A stretch of DNA of 64,000 nt from Myxococcales bacterium (GCA_020633435.1 JACKDP010000008.1:62001-126000); one strand, 5' to 3'. Shown: positions 28,059 through 38,115, counted from the first letter of the stretch. Numbers and translations are program-made. The notes: generated by a model not told the origin, from the letters alone.

Positions 28059-29354
28059 TCAGGCGGTGTGCTCGTGCCGGGGCCAGAGGGTCGGCTCCGG
28101 GGCGTGGTCGTAGTCGGGCTCGAGCTGCATGTAGGCGCAGCGGCGGCAGAAGTGCTCCTCGTTGATGGGGCGCTGGTGCTTCTGCCGCAGGCCGTAGAGG
28201 GCCTCGTTGAGCCGCAGGAAGAAGTCCAGGCTGTACACGGGCTCCTCGCCGCGGTGCTTGCCGGTGACCTTCCAGTGCAGCGAGTACACCGTCTGGATGC
28301 CGCGGGGGATGAGGTACTCGCCCGCCTCGATGGCGCTGTCGAGGGCCTGCTCGGGGTCGCTCATGGCCCCCAGCCCGTCCAGCTCGACGCCGCCGACGAA
28401 GGCGCTCATGACGTCCTGGGCGCCGAAGATGTCGGCGGCCTCCTCCAGGCTGGCGATCCAGCGATCCCGGCCGACGATCTTGTCCTTGCCGGGGCAGACC
28501 CGGGCGAACTGCACCGGATCCCAGACCTCCAGGTTGAAGCAGGCGCCGCGGACGCCGGCGTCCTTGAGGGCCTCCATCTGGGCCCGCGGCAGCGCGCCGG
28601 AGCCGCAGGTGACGTAGTAGCGGTCGGTGAGGCCGCGCTCGGCCAGGAACCGCGCCATCTGGACGAAGCGATCGCCCTCGGCCGCCATGTCGAGCATGCT
28701 GCCGCCGACGAGGTACAGGTGCCGGGCGTGGGTGTCCGGGCGGCTGCAGGCCTCGGCGACGCGCTGCAGCGTCGACTCGGGCAGCTCGCGCTTGAAGAGC
28801 TCCTGGCCCAGCGGGACCATCCGCTTGTCGGGCAGGCCGTACAGGCAGAACGTGCAGCTCAGGTTCTGGCTCTTGCCCGACTCGGTGGGCACCACGAAGT
28901 ACTCGCAGCCGGGGGCCGCGTTGAGCACCAGCATGTCGCCGTGCTGGCTGAGGCCCGTCGCCCGCATGGGCGTGCCGTCGGCCGTGAGCTGGTCCGCCCA
29001 GGGCAGGCGCGGCTCGAAGGTGGTGGCCGTGACGTAGCGCCCGTCCTCGAAGATGGCGTAACCCAACGGGTTTTCGTGCGGGACGATGGTGAACGGGCTG
29101 TCGGGCTTGATGCGCAGGCGCACCTGGGTGTCATCGGCCGTCCGCAGCAGGTACGGCATGTTCACCAGGCGCGCGCCGCGGTGGGCCGGCTCACCGGGCG
29201 GCAGGTGGAACGGCATGTAGTTGGGGAAAGCCCAGTCGGCCGCCTCGGCCAGGCTGGGGTGGTAGCGGACCCCCGCGAAGAGGACGGCGGCCTTCAGGCG
29301 GGCCGACGCCGGCGTCTGCGTGTAGGTCTCGGCGAGGCGATCGAGCAGGGACAT
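28059..29354 (-). CDS. Radical-SAM-like protein with incomplete cluster motif
   Basis: A 431-residue protein. The C-terminal two thirds look like a radical SAM barrel: HLYLVGGSMLD, then CFNLEVWDPVQFARVCPGKDK split as CFNLEVWDP and VCPGKDK, then VMSAFVGGVE. The cluster region reads ESGKSQNLSCTFCLYG, so only C167 and C170 of the usual CxxxCxxC are present and residue 163 is Gln; C150 is the nearest other Cys. The C terminus has a CxxC (FCRRCAY). It may be a divergent or degenerate member. ATG 29354 follows GGAGGAA. It starts 21 bases after the BatA-like gene in the same direction and is probably the last gene of that operon. Confidence 0.65.
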   Translation of the reverse strand: MSLLDRLAETYTQTPASARLKAAVLFAGVRYHPSLAEAADWAFPNYMPFHLPPGEPAHRGARLVNMPYLLRTADDTQVRLRIKPDSPFTIVPHENPLGYAIFEDGRYVTATTFEPRLPWADQLTADGTPMRATGLSQHGDMLVLNAAPGCEYFVVPTESGKSQNLSCTFCLYGLPDKRMVPLGQELFKRELPESTLQRVAEACSRPDTHARHLYLVGGSMLDMAAEGDRFVQMARFLAERGLTDRYYVTCGSGALPRAQMEALKDAGVRGACFNLEVWDPVQFARVCPGKDKIVGRDRWIASLEEAADIFGAQDVMSAFVGGVELDGLGAMSDPEQALDSAIEAGEYLIPRGIQTVYSLHWKVTGKHRGEEPVYSLDFFLRLNEALYGLRQKHQRPINEEHFCRRCAYMQLEPDYDHAPEPTLWPRHEHTA

Positions 29355-29375
29355 GGTTCCTCCAGGAAGACGCCC

Positions 29376-32300
29376 TCACGTTCGGCCAAACGGCCGACGA
29401 CGTCCAGTGCTGACGGCAAGTGGGCGGCCCAGGCCGGCCCAGCGCGCTGCGTCGAGGGCCAGCGCGAGCACGGCGAGCAGCAAGAGCCATGGGGCGAGGG
29501 GCGTGCCGGGCTGCCGACCGCGCAGCGCGGCGACGGCGGCGGCGGCGTCGCCCACCTCCGCCACGCGCCCCCCGCTCAGGCGGGCCTGCAGGGCCACCGC
29601 GCCCGCGTCCGCCCCGGTCGCCCGCAGCTCGGCGGGCGGCGGCCGGGTGACGCGGGCCTGGACGGCGCCGCGCGGGGACGGGCTGCTGATGGTCAGCACC
29701 TCGGTGTCGCCCGGCGGCAGCGCGGCCACCGCCCGCCCCGGGCCGACGGGGTGCCAGGGCACCGCCACGCTGCCCCCCTGCCCCTCGACGACGACGAGCC
29801 CATGGGGCGGCGGATCCTCGGCCAGGCCCTGGAACACCAGCAGGCCGTCCTCCAGCTCCAGCGCCGCGTCGGCGGGGCGAGGGGCCACGGCCGGCGCCAG
29901 CAGCGCCGCCCACTGGTCCGCCCCCAGATCCCAGCGGTCGGTGGCGAGGGCGATGACGCGCCCCTGGCCGATGGCCCACTCGGCCAGCAGCGGATCCCCC
30001 CCGGCCTCCGCGAGCACCCGGGCCTCGGGGCGTGCGGCGACGCGCACCCGCCGATCCACGGCCGGCGGCGCCCCACCTACGCGGGCGGCCCAGCCCGAGC
30101 CGGCCACCACCGGGCCGCCCGGCGCGAAGAAGCCGTCGCTCACCGCCCCCAGGACCCCCGCCGTCGCGTAGCGCTCCACCTGGCCCCCGGCCGCCTGGAC
30201 GACGGTACCGCCGGTGCGCCGGGCCAGCGAGGCCAGGGGCTCCCGGCTGGGATCCTCCCCCGTCAGCACGGCCACGACCCGCACCCCGGCGCCCTCCAGC
30301 GCCGCCGCCTCGGCCTCGAGCGCGGGGGCCTCGGCGTCCGAGAACCGACCGTCCGACAGCACCACCAGCACGCGCTCCTGCGCCCCGGCGAGCTGGCGGC
30401 GCGCGAGCGCCAGGGCGGGTCCGAGGCGCGTCCCGCCGCGCACCAGCGCGGGCACCTGCAGCCCGTCCGCCGTCAGCTTCTCCACCGGCGTCGGGGCCAG
30501 CAGCGCCTCGGCGTCCAGGCCGAACGCGAGGACGCCGACCTCGTCGCGCGGCCGCAGCGAGCCCGCCAGGGACGCCGCCAGGGTGCCGACGGCCTCGGGC
30601 CCGATGCCCCCCGCCTCGCGGGCCATGGAGCCGCTGCGATCGAGGGCCAGGGCGACGCGCACACGGCTCGCGGCGGGCTCCCGGGGGTCGGCCCGCAGCG
30701 GCGAGAGGTCGTCGAGCGGCGTGCCCGCCCAGCCGCCCGGCCCGAAGGCGTCGGCCCGGCCGGCCAGCACCAGCACGCCCCCGGCCGCCACCCAGCGCGC
30801 CAGCCCCGCCGTCACCGCCGGCGGGAACGTGGCCGCGGGCTGGTCGTGGATGAACATCGCCCGGACGAGGCCGAGGCCGGCGCCCGCCTCGACGAGGCCC
30901 GCGCCCGGCACCTCGCGGGCCCCGAGCCCGGCCGACTCGGCCCAGCCGACGGCGCCGCCGCCCACGACCACGGCCGCCGGGGGCCGCCCACCCTCGACCG
31001 CGACGGGCAGCGCGTCGTTCGCGGCGACGGGATCGCCCGCCGCGGCCACCCGCACCTCGATGACCTGCGCCCCGGCCGGCACGACCGCCTGCACCGCGCG
31101 GGCGTCGGGGCCGAGCGCGACGGGCAGGCTCACCTCGCCGACGGTGACCGTGGCGGCCACCTCGCGATCGGCGGCGAGCGTCGCGTGGACGAACACCTGC
31201 GGTCCGAGGCGCAGCGCCCGGGCGCCGAGCACGCGGGCGTCGGGCGCCGCCGCGCGGGCCGGGACCACGACGACGGGCAGCGGCGAGGCCACCGGGCCAT
31301 CCTCGGCGCGCCCGTCGGTGAGCAGCACGATGACGCCGCCCGGCCCCGCCAGTCGGGCAGCGGCGGCGATGAGGGGCCCGTGGCGGGTCCGGCGTCCGCC
31401 CAGCGTCGGGGGCCCACCCGCGTGGGCCCGGCCCACCTCGCCCGCCCCCTCGATCTGGGTCGTCGCGGCGGGCAGGCGCCGACGGAGGGCGTCGACGGCG
31501 GCGGGCGTCTCGTCCCGGGGCATGGAGTCCGAGGTGTCGACGGCGAGCACGACCTGGCCCGGCTCCCCGCCCGGGCGTGGATCGGCGAGGGCGATGCCCG
31601 CCAGCACCAGGGCCGGCCAGGCCAGCGGCGTGGCCCAGCGGCGAGACAGCACGAGGACCAGGGCGAGCAGCGCGAGGCTGGCGAGGACCCAGGGCTGGCG
31701 GCGCGGCGCGGGCGGCGATGTGGGCGCGGAGAGCGCGGCGGCGGCGGGCGGCGTCGTCACCAGCGGGGGGACCACGGCCACCCAGGCCTCGCGCCCCGCC
31801 GACGCCAGCGTGTAGAGGCCCTGCTGATCCAGCGCGTCCACGACGACGCGCCCCCCGCGGGCGGGGAGCGTCCGACTCTCGCCAGCGGGGCCCGTCACGG
31901 TGACGTCGGCCTCGGCCTGGAGGAGCAGGGGTCGACCGGCCGCGTGCACGCGGCACGGGCCGCTGCGGTCCCGCTCCAGCAAGTCCACGAAGAGCACAGG
32001 CCAGCCCGCGGTGTCGGGCAAGTCCGTGTCTTCAGGGAGAAATCCGAAGCGCACCCCCACGCCGGCCGGCCCCTCGCCGCGGTCCACGACGGGCGCCGCG
32101 CCCGCGAAGAGCAGCACGTCGGCGGGCTCCGCCAGGGGCCGCCAGCGCCGCGCGGCCGCCCCGGGCGGCGGGTGATGGCGCGCGAAGAGGAGCGGCGCGG
32201 AGGCCTCGGTGGGGGCTCCTCGCCCCACGCGAACCACGTCACGGCCGGGGCGAACGCGGCCCAGCCGGGGCCCCGCGCCGGCGCCGGGCCGGGCCGCCAC

Positions 32301-33070
32301 CGGGCCTCCGTGGCCGGGGCCCGCGCCACGCCCGGCAGGACGTCCAGCAGGCCCGCCACCGCCGCCGGCCAGCCCGCCTCGGCGACGGTCACGGGCGCCA
32401 CGTTGGGCACGCACACCGGCCAGGGCTCGGCGCCCTCTACCACGATGCGGGCGGGGCCGGGCGGCACGACGCCCCGGACCGCCCAGTCGTCCTGCCGGCG
32501 CGTCATGGGCAGGCGCAGCGCGCCCGCCTCCAGCGCGGGCTCGCCCGGCCCCCGCGTCGTCGCGGTGACGATGATCTCGGCGCCGATCCGCGCCGCCGCC
32601 CCCCCGGTGATGGCCGTCGTGCTCGCCTTCGCGGGCACCCGCACCACCCGGGCGCCGGGGGCCTCGGCCAGCCCCAGCAGCAGCGCGCCGCCCCAGTCGG
32701 GCGGCCCGGCCACCGGCGCCACGGCGCCCTCGACGAGCGACGGCGGCTGGCCCGCCCGCACGACCGTCACCGGCGCGTCCCAGGCCGGATCCGGCGCGAA
32801 CGGCCCAGCGGCCAGCACCAGCGTCCCGGGGCGCGTCTCCCACACCGGGCCGGCCGCCGCGAGGGCCAGGGCGACGAGGGCGCCGGCCCGGGCCGCCAGC
32901 AGCATGGGCGCCCGCAGCCGCCGCCCGGCCCGGCCCTCGCCAGCCTGCTCGGCCACCAGGAAGAACGCGGAGAAGGGCCGATCCCCCGTCGGGCGCGCCC
33001 GGCGGTGCAGCCAGACGAGCGCCGGCAGGACCCCGAGCGCGACCAGCGCCAGGGGGAGCGCCAGGCTCAC
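29376..33070 (-). pseudogene. BatA-like VWA membrane protein, one frameshift
   Basis: About 1231 residues when the two frames are joined. The N terminus (two helices, about 1-22 and 55-78) is the BatA/aerotolerance N-terminal domain. A second pair of helices near the centre is followed by a VWA-like domain with MIDAS DTSDS, an amidotransferase-like segment, a second VWA domain with DRSGS, and one C-terminal helix. The reading frame breaks at a run of five C (plus-strand G at 32211-32215); a sixth base restores GEEPPTEASAPLL. Start is GTG 33070, overlapping the DUF58 stop. Family members support envelope integrity or complex assembly with MoxR. Error or real mutation cannot be told apart here. 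Confidence 0.7.
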
Positions 33071-33966
33071 CGCCGCGCCCCGGGGGCGTGGGCCGCCGCG
33101 ATGGCGCGGAAGTACTGCTCCAGCGCCTGGGGCAGCGGCGTCTCGGCCGCCAGCTCGATGAGGGGGGCGCCGTAGCGAGCGGCCGTCTCGGCCAGGGTGG
33201 CGCGGTGGGCGGCGATGGCGGCCTCGAGCCGGGCCCGGGCGGGCCCGCCGGGCACCACACGGTGGCCCTCGCCCTCGGGATCGAAGACGGCGTGGCCGGC
33301 TGGGGGCAGGTCCAGCTCCCCGGCGGCCGTGATGCGGCAGAGGTCCACCCGGAAGCCCTGCCGGGCCAGGGCCTCGACGCCCTGGTCAGCCCCGCGCGGG
33401 TCGAGGAAGTCGCTGATGAACACGGCGTCGCCACCCGCCCCCGGGCCGTGCACCGCGGCGGCCGCCGCCCCCAGGTCCGTCGGGCCCTCGGGCCGCTGCG
33501 CCGCGAGGAACGCGAAGGCGGCGTCGGCGAAGTCCAGGCCGCCCGTGGGCGGCAGCGCCCGCACGCCGCCGGCCGTCACCACCACCAGCGCCACGGCGTG
33601 CAGCTCCCGCAGCGCCGCGAACGTCAGCACGGCGGCCAGGCGCCGCGCGAGCTCCCACTTGCCCCCCAGCGCCATCGACCCCGAGCCGTCCAGCACCACC
33701 GCCAGCACGCCGGCCCCCTCGTCGACGTACTGGCGCACGTAGACGCGGCGGGTGCGGGCGTAGAGCGTCCAGTCCACGTGCCGCAGGTCCATGCCCGGCC
33801 GGTAGCGCGCGAAGCGGTCGAAGTCGAGGCCGTGGGACACCCCCGCCGGCAGCGGCCGACCCTGCACCCGCACGCCGCCTGACTGGCGCAGCCACAGGGA
33901 GAAGCGCTCGCAGAGCGCCAGCGTCTCGGCGTCGGGGAACTGCCCCGTCGAGGCCTTCTCAGCCAC
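33067..33966 (-). CDS. DUF58 domain protein
   Basis: A 299-residue protein of the DUF58 family, the constant partner of MoxR ATPases. The signature FARYRPGMDLRHVDWTLYAR spans about residues 52-71, and a degenerate VWA domain follows with DGSGS at 93-97 (MIDAS pattern kept) and DAVFISDFLDPRG. No membrane segment. GTG start overlaps the MoxR stop by 8 bases, and its own stop overlaps the BatA-like start by 4, so the three are co-translated. Confidence 0.9.
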   Translation of the reverse strand: MAEKASTGQFPDAETLALCERFSLWLRQSGGVRVQGRPLPAGVSHGLDFDRFARYRPGMDLRHVDWTLYARTRRVYVRQYVDEGAGVLAVVLDGSGSMALGGKWELARRLAAVLTFAALRELHAVALVVVTAGGVRALPPTGGLDFADAAFAFLAAQRPEGPTDLGAAAAAVHGPGAGGDAVFISDFLDPRGADQGVEALARQGFRVDLCRITAAGELDLPPAGHAVFDPEGEGHRVVPGGPARARLEAAIAAHRATLAETAARYGAPLIELAAETPLPQALEQYFRAIAAAHAPGARR

Positions 33967-34924
33967 CGATCAGCGCGCCGATGACGTCGTCCGCGGTCAC
34001 GCCATCCGCCCGCGCGGCGAAGCCCAGCAGGATGCGGTGCCGCAGGCACGGCAGCGCGACGGCGCGGACGTCCTCGGGGGCCACGTGCAGGCGCCCCGCC
34101 AGGGCCGCCCGGGCGCGCGCCGCCCCCAGGACGGCCTGGGCGCCGCGGGGGCTGGCCCCGAGCTGCACCATGTCCCGGAACTTCGCCGGCAGGCCCTCCG
34201 GCCGCGTCTTGCAGATCAGATCCACGATGCTGCGCTTCACGTCGTCGGCCACCAGGATGGCCCGGACGTGGGCCTGGAAGCGCAGCAAGGCCGCCTTGTC
34301 GACCACCGCCTGCACCCCGGCGAGGGCGGGCCCCGGGTCGACGTCGAGGATGTCGAAGAGCTCCTCGGCCGAGGGCAGCGGCACGTGCAGCTTCATCAGG
34401 AAGCGGTCGGCCTGGGCCTCCGGCAGGGGGTACGTCCCCTCCATGTCGATGGGGTTCTCGGTGGCCATCACGAAGAACGGCGGCCCGAGCGGGCGCGTCT
34501 CGCCGTCCACCGTGACCTGCCGCTCGGCCATGGCCTCCAGCAGCGCCGCCTGGGTGCGCGGGTTGGCCCGGTTGATCTCGTCGGCCAGCACCAGCTCGCC
34601 GAAGATGGGGCCCGGGCGGAACTGCAGCTCGGCGCCGGACGGCCCCTCGTGCAGGGTGCGGGTGCCCAGGATGTCGGCGGGCATCAGGTCGGGCGTGAAC
34701 TGGATGCGGCGCACGTCGAGGGCCAGGCCACGGCCCAACGCCTTGATCAGCAACGTCTTTCCGAGGCCGGGCACGCCCTCCAGCAGCACATGGCCGCCGG
34801 CCAGGAGGCCCATGAGCACCCCGTCGACCACCGCCCGCTGGCCCACCAGGACGCGGCCCAGGGTCGTCCGCAGGCCGAGCATCGCCTGCCGGAGGGCGTC
34901 GGCCGTGTGCTCGGGATCGCTCAT
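33959..34924 (-). CDS. MoxR-family AAA+ ATPase
   Basis: A 321-residue AAA+ ATPase. Walker A GVPGLGKT near residue 49, Walker B LVLADEINRANP near 110, sensor 1 ATENP near 153, and the C-terminal lid with SPRGAQAVLGAARARAAL are all intact. MoxR ATPases act as chaperones that mature partner complexes, usually VWA-domain proteins such as those encoded by the next two genes. ATG overlaps the stop of the upstream gene by 4 bases (ATGA), which also fixes the reading frame in which that damaged gene must end. Confidence 0.95.
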   Translation of the reverse strand: MSDPEHTADALRQAMLGLRTTLGRVLVGQRAVVDGVLMGLLAGGHVLLEGVPGLGKTLLIKALGRGLALDVRRIQFTPDLMPADILGTRTLHEGPSGAELQFRPGPIFGELVLADEINRANPRTQAALLEAMAERQVTVDGETRPLGPPFFVMATENPIDMEGTYPLPEAQADRFLMKLHVPLPSAEELFDILDVDPGPALAGVQAVVDKAALLRFQAHVRAILVADDVKRSIVDLICKTRPEGLPAKFRDMVQLGASPRGAQAVLGAARARAALAGRLHVAPEDVRAVALPCLRHRILLGFAARADGVTADDVIGALIGG

Positions 34925-35803
34925 CGCTCGCCTCCTCGTCGGAACCAGGCCGCGATGACGGGCCGGTAGCGGGGCGCGAAGGGCCGCGCCGGATCGGAGA
35001 TGTCGTCGTCGTCGGGGGCCCGGCCGCGCACCGGGGCGACGGCGCGCTCCACCGCGGCGGGCAACGTGTCGCCAGCCGCGTTGGCGAGCCAGATGCCGGC
35101 CGCGGTGCCCGGGCTGAGGCCGATGCGCCGGGCGCCCACGGCCAGGGCCCGGCGGTCCCCGCCTGAGCGCCCACGCCGCCTGCCTGCTCGCGGCCCGCGA
35201 TCTCGCCCGCGCCCTGGCCGCCGCCCGCGTCGGCGCCCACGCCCGCGTCAGGGGCGCAGCGTCTGCGCCGTGGCGCGGGTGCCCGCGTCGGGGCGAGCGC
35301 TGCCGTGGACGCGGCGGAGGCGGCCGACGCCGGTCCGGCCACCAGCGCGCGGCCGCCCGCGCCGTCCGCGCCGTCGACGCCGCCGGGCCCGTCGACGACC
35401 GGCGCCTGGAGCAGCGGCCAGGCCCAGGCCGCCACCAGCAGCGCCCAGGCCGGCGAGGGACGCGGGGCGGCCACCGCGAGGCGCCGGGCTGCAGCCGGGC
35501 GATGACGCGCTGCCGGAGGGCCGCGGCCATGGGGCTGTGCGCGGCGGGTCGATCGTGGGCGCAGACGACGGCGCCCTCGGCCTGCAGCGCCGTGTCGAGG
35601 CGCCGGGCGGCGGCGGCGGCGTCCGGGCGCGTCCACCACCCCGCGAGGCCCCCTGATGACCGCGGGCAGCAGCCCGACGGCGGGGCCAGCCGCGACGGCG
35701 ACCAGCGCGCCGACCCCCAGGCCCACGGCCCCACCCCGCCGCCGCGGCCGAGGCCAGTCCGCCGGTGCACCGCGCTGACGGCCGCGTCGAGGGCGTCGCT
35801 CAT
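34921..35803 (-). pseudogene. DUF4175-like membrane protein, about four frameshifts
   Basis: The coding signal moves through all three frames. It starts MSDALDAAVSAVHRR, crosses to AVGLGVGALVAVAAG (a membrane helix), returns to DAAAAARRLDTALQAEGAV, moves again to PSPAWALLVAAWAWPLL (a second helix), and ends in the frame of GARRIGLSPGTAAGIW and WFRRGGER. Breaks sit at or near G runs 35729-35737, 35649-35653, about 35480 and 35157-35160; single-base changes restore one frame of about 294 residues. Two helices with an ARRLD...AL segment recall the start of DUF4175 proteins found beside MoxR. 4-base overlaps at both ends show it belongs to the operon. Confidence 0.55.
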
Positions 35804-36302
35804 GCCACCGCGCCCCAGGTCGCCCAGAGGAGCGCCCGCCGCCGGCCAGGCCCACCGCCGCGGACGGCGCGGGGGGCAGCAGGCCGCCGAGCGTGGCCGC
35901 CAGCAGCGCGGCGACGACCACGGCCGCCGTGGCCAGCGCGAAGGCCAGCGGCACGCCGTCGACCCCGAGCCGCGCCAGCCAGACCAGCGCCGGCAGCGCC
36001 GCCAGCACCCAGACGGCCGCGCCGAGGCCGCCGGCCAGCGCGCCGCTGCGCAGGCGACCGAGCAGCGTGGGCGCCCCCACTGGCGCCGCCGAGGAGGCCC
36101 AGCCCGCCAGGACGAGCACCCCGAGGCCGGCCCAGAGCCGCGCCGACCACGGCAACACCGCGCTGCCCCAGAAGTCGACGCCGGCGCTGCCCGACCAGTG
36201 CCCCCGATGCAGCGTCGCCACATGCAGCAGCACGGGGATGGTGGCCGCCGACAGCAGCGCCACCGCCCAGAGGCCGCGACCGGCGCGCCAGAGGAGGCTC
36301 AA
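35800..36302 (-). CDS. Membrane protein, possible ABC transporter permease partner
   Basis: About 167 residues with four or so hydrophobic helices (WAVALLSAATIPVLLHVA, LWAGLGVLVLAGWASS, GGLGAAVWVLAALPALVWLA, AFALATAAVVVAALLAA). It starts at TTG 36302, overlapping the ATPase stop by 4 bases, which suggests it is the membrane partner of that ATPase, though no permease motif is visible and it is short. The last 12 residues (RALLWATWGAVA) lie in another frame; one base change near 35830-35850 joins them and makes the stop overlap the next ATG as ATGA. I therefore treat the end as frameshifted. Confidence 0.5.
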
Positions 36303-36997
36303 GACGACCAGCCCTGGGCCGCGGCGATGCGCCCCTCGAAGTCGGCCGCGCCCCGCCGGGCCTCCCCCGTCGCGGCGCCCGCGGCGAGGCAGACCACGCG
36401 GTCGCAGACCGCCACGGGCAGGTGCGGGGAGGCGTCCGTCAGCACCACGGTGCGGCCATCGCTGGCCACCTGCCGGATGGCATGGGTCAGCCGCCGCAGG
36501 CCGTCGCCGTCGAGGCCGTCACCGGGGCCATCGAGCAAGAGCAGACGGGGCGCCCGCAGCCACAGCCGGGCGAGGCCGAGGCGTCGACGGGTGCCCCGAG
36601 ACAGGCCGGCCACCGTCGCGTCGGGCTGGGCGAGGCCGAACAGATCCAGCACCGCGTCGCGCCGCTGGGCCACCTCGCGGCCCGCCACGCCATCGAGGCC
36701 AGCCCAGAACGCCAGCCAGCTCTTCACCGACAGATCGAGGGGACCGGGCAGCACCTCGGGGGCGAGGCCGGCCACGGCGCGCAGGCGGCCGGGCCGCCGG
36801 GAGACGTCGCGCCCCTCGAAGGTGACGCGGCCCCGCCGGGGCGTGACCTGCCCCGCCGCCACGGCCAGCGCCGCCGTCTTGCCCGCGCCCGTCCCGCCCA
36901 CGAGCCCCAGCACCTCGCCCTCGCGCACCTCGAACGACAGGCGATCCAGGCGACCGACGTGGCGGTCGGTGATTCCCACGCCGATGAGTTCGAGCAA
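36299..36997 (-). CDS. ABC transporter ATP-binding protein with altered Walker B
   Basis: A 232-residue ABC ATPase. Walker A GGTGAGKT is intact at 34-41. The signature is LSRGT (132-136) instead of LSGGQ. Walker B reads LLLLDG, with Asp156 but Gly157 where the catalytic Glu normally is, and the H-loop region DASPHL is shifted. It probably binds ATP but may hydrolyse it poorly. TTG start at 36997 with GGAGG 8 bases upstream. It heads the MoxR/DUF58/VWA operon; Gld- or NosF-like ABC pairs often precede such clusters. Confidence 0.75.
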   Translation of the reverse strand: MLELIGVGITDRHVGRLDRLSFEVREGEVLGLVGGTGAGKTAALAVAAGQVTPRRGRVTFEGRDVSRRPGRLRAVAGLAPEVLPGPLDLSVKSWLAFWAGLDGVAGREVAQRRDAVLDLFGLAQPDATVAGLSRGTRRRLGLARLWLRAPRLLLLDGPGDGLDGDGLRRLTHAIRQVASDGRTVVLTDASPHLPVAVCDRVVCLAAGAATGEARRGAADFEGRIAAAQGWSS

Positions 36998-37060
36998 CGG
37001 TCGGCCTCCGGTCAGAGCAGCGCGCGGCCACCCGCAGGCGGCCGCTGGAGCGGGCGGCGC

Positions 37061-37066
37061 ATCCTA
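37061..37066 (-). promoter_or_regulatory. Possible -10 box of the ABC-MoxR operon
   Basis: TAGGAT on the minus strand, 64 bases before the TTG of the ATPase gene, in the divergent region shared with lipA. No good -35 is seen. Confidence 0.25.
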
Positions 37067-37092
37067 GCCTGTCAGCGGCCCGAAGTCAGCCC

Positions 37093-37122
37093 TTGCACGC
37101 TGGGTCGGGGGCCGTTCAGCAT
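37093..37122 (+). promoter_or_regulatory. Possible lipA promoter
   Basis: TTGCAC (37093-37098), 18-base spacer, CAGCAT (37117-37122), ending 24 bases before the lipA ATG. Confidence 0.35.
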
Positions 37123-37146
37123 CGCGCTCGCCCCGAGGAGACGCCC

Positions 37147-38112
37147 ATGTCCGACTCGCCCCCATCCGGCCCGCCGGCCCCCCGCCCCGCCGTCGAGCTG
37201 CCTGTCCTGCCGGCCCACCCCGAGGGCGACCGCTTTGGCCGGGATCGCGAGGCCCTGCGGCTGCCGCCCTTCCTGCGTCGCCAGGTGGGCAAGGGCGAGG
37301 CGGTCCGCGGCGTCCGGCAGCTCATGCGCCGCACCGGCCTGAACACGGTCTGCGAGGAGGCCCGCTGCCCGAACCTGGCGGAATGCTTCGAGAATCGGAC
37401 GGCGACGTTCCTGATCATGGGCCGCGACTGCACCCGCGCCTGCGGCTTCTGCGCGGTCGGCACCGCCATCCCCCGCCCCCTCGATCCCGGCGAGCCCGCC
37501 CGGGTGGCCCAGGCCACCGAGGAGCTGGGCCTGGACCATGTGGTCATCACCAGCGTGAACCGCGACGAGCTGCCGGACGGCGGCTCCGCCCACTTCCGGG
37601 CCACCGTCGACGCCGTCCGCGCCCGCCTGCCGGCCATCACCATCGAGGTCCTGACGCCCGACTTCTGCGGGGATCTGGAGGCCGTGCGCCGCGTGGCCGA
37701 CGGCCCGCTGCAGGTCTTCAACCACAACGTCGAGACGGTGCCGTCGCTCTACGCCCGCGTCCGCCCCCGCGCCCGCTACCGCTGGTCCCTCGACGTGCTG
37801 GCCGAGGTCGCGCGCCGCCGGCCCGACGTCGTCGTCAAGAGCGGCCTGATGGTCGGCCTGGGCGAGACGCCGGCGGAGGTCTTCGCCCTGCTGGCCGATC
37901 TGCGGGCCGCGGGGGTGCAGATCGTGACCATCGGGCAGTACCTGCGGCCGAGCCTGCGCCACGTGCCCGTGGTGGAGTGGCTGACAGAGGAGGCCTACGC
38001 CGTGTACCGAGACCACGGCGCCGCCCTCGGCTTCGACCATGTGTTCGCCGGGCCCTTCGTGCGCTCGTCGTACAGCGCCGCCGAGGCCCTGCGCCACGCC
38101 CGCGGGGCGTGA
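37147..38112 (+). CDS. lipA: Lipoyl synthase LipA
   Basis: A 321-residue radical SAM enzyme that inserts two sulfurs into octanoyl chains on lipoyl domains. Both clusters are visible: the auxiliary cluster CEEARCPNLAEC (CX4CX5C) near residue 69 and the radical SAM motif CTRACGFC (CX3CX2C) near 97. The conserved NHNVETV and C-terminal RSSY are present, the latter supplying the Ser ligand to the auxiliary cluster. ATG 37147 follows GAGGAG by 6 bases. No lipB lies next to it. The glycosyltransferase gene begins 3 bases later. Confidence 0.97.
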   Translation: MSDSPPSGPPAPRPAVELPVLPAHPEGDRFGRDREALRLPPFLRRQVGKGEAVRGVRQLMRRTGLNTVCEEARCPNLAECFENRTATFLIMGRDCTRACGFCAVGTAIPRPLDPGEPARVAQATEELGLDHVVITSVNRDELPDGGSAHFRATVDAVRARLPAITIEVLTPDFCGDLEAVRRVADGPLQVFNHNVETVPSLYARVRPRARYRWSLDVLAEVARRRPDVVVKSGLMVGLGETPAEVFALLADLRAAGVQIVTIGQYLRPSLRHVPVVEWLTEEAYAVYRDHGAALGFDHVFAGPFVRSSYSAAEALRHARGA

Positions 38113-38115
38113 GGG

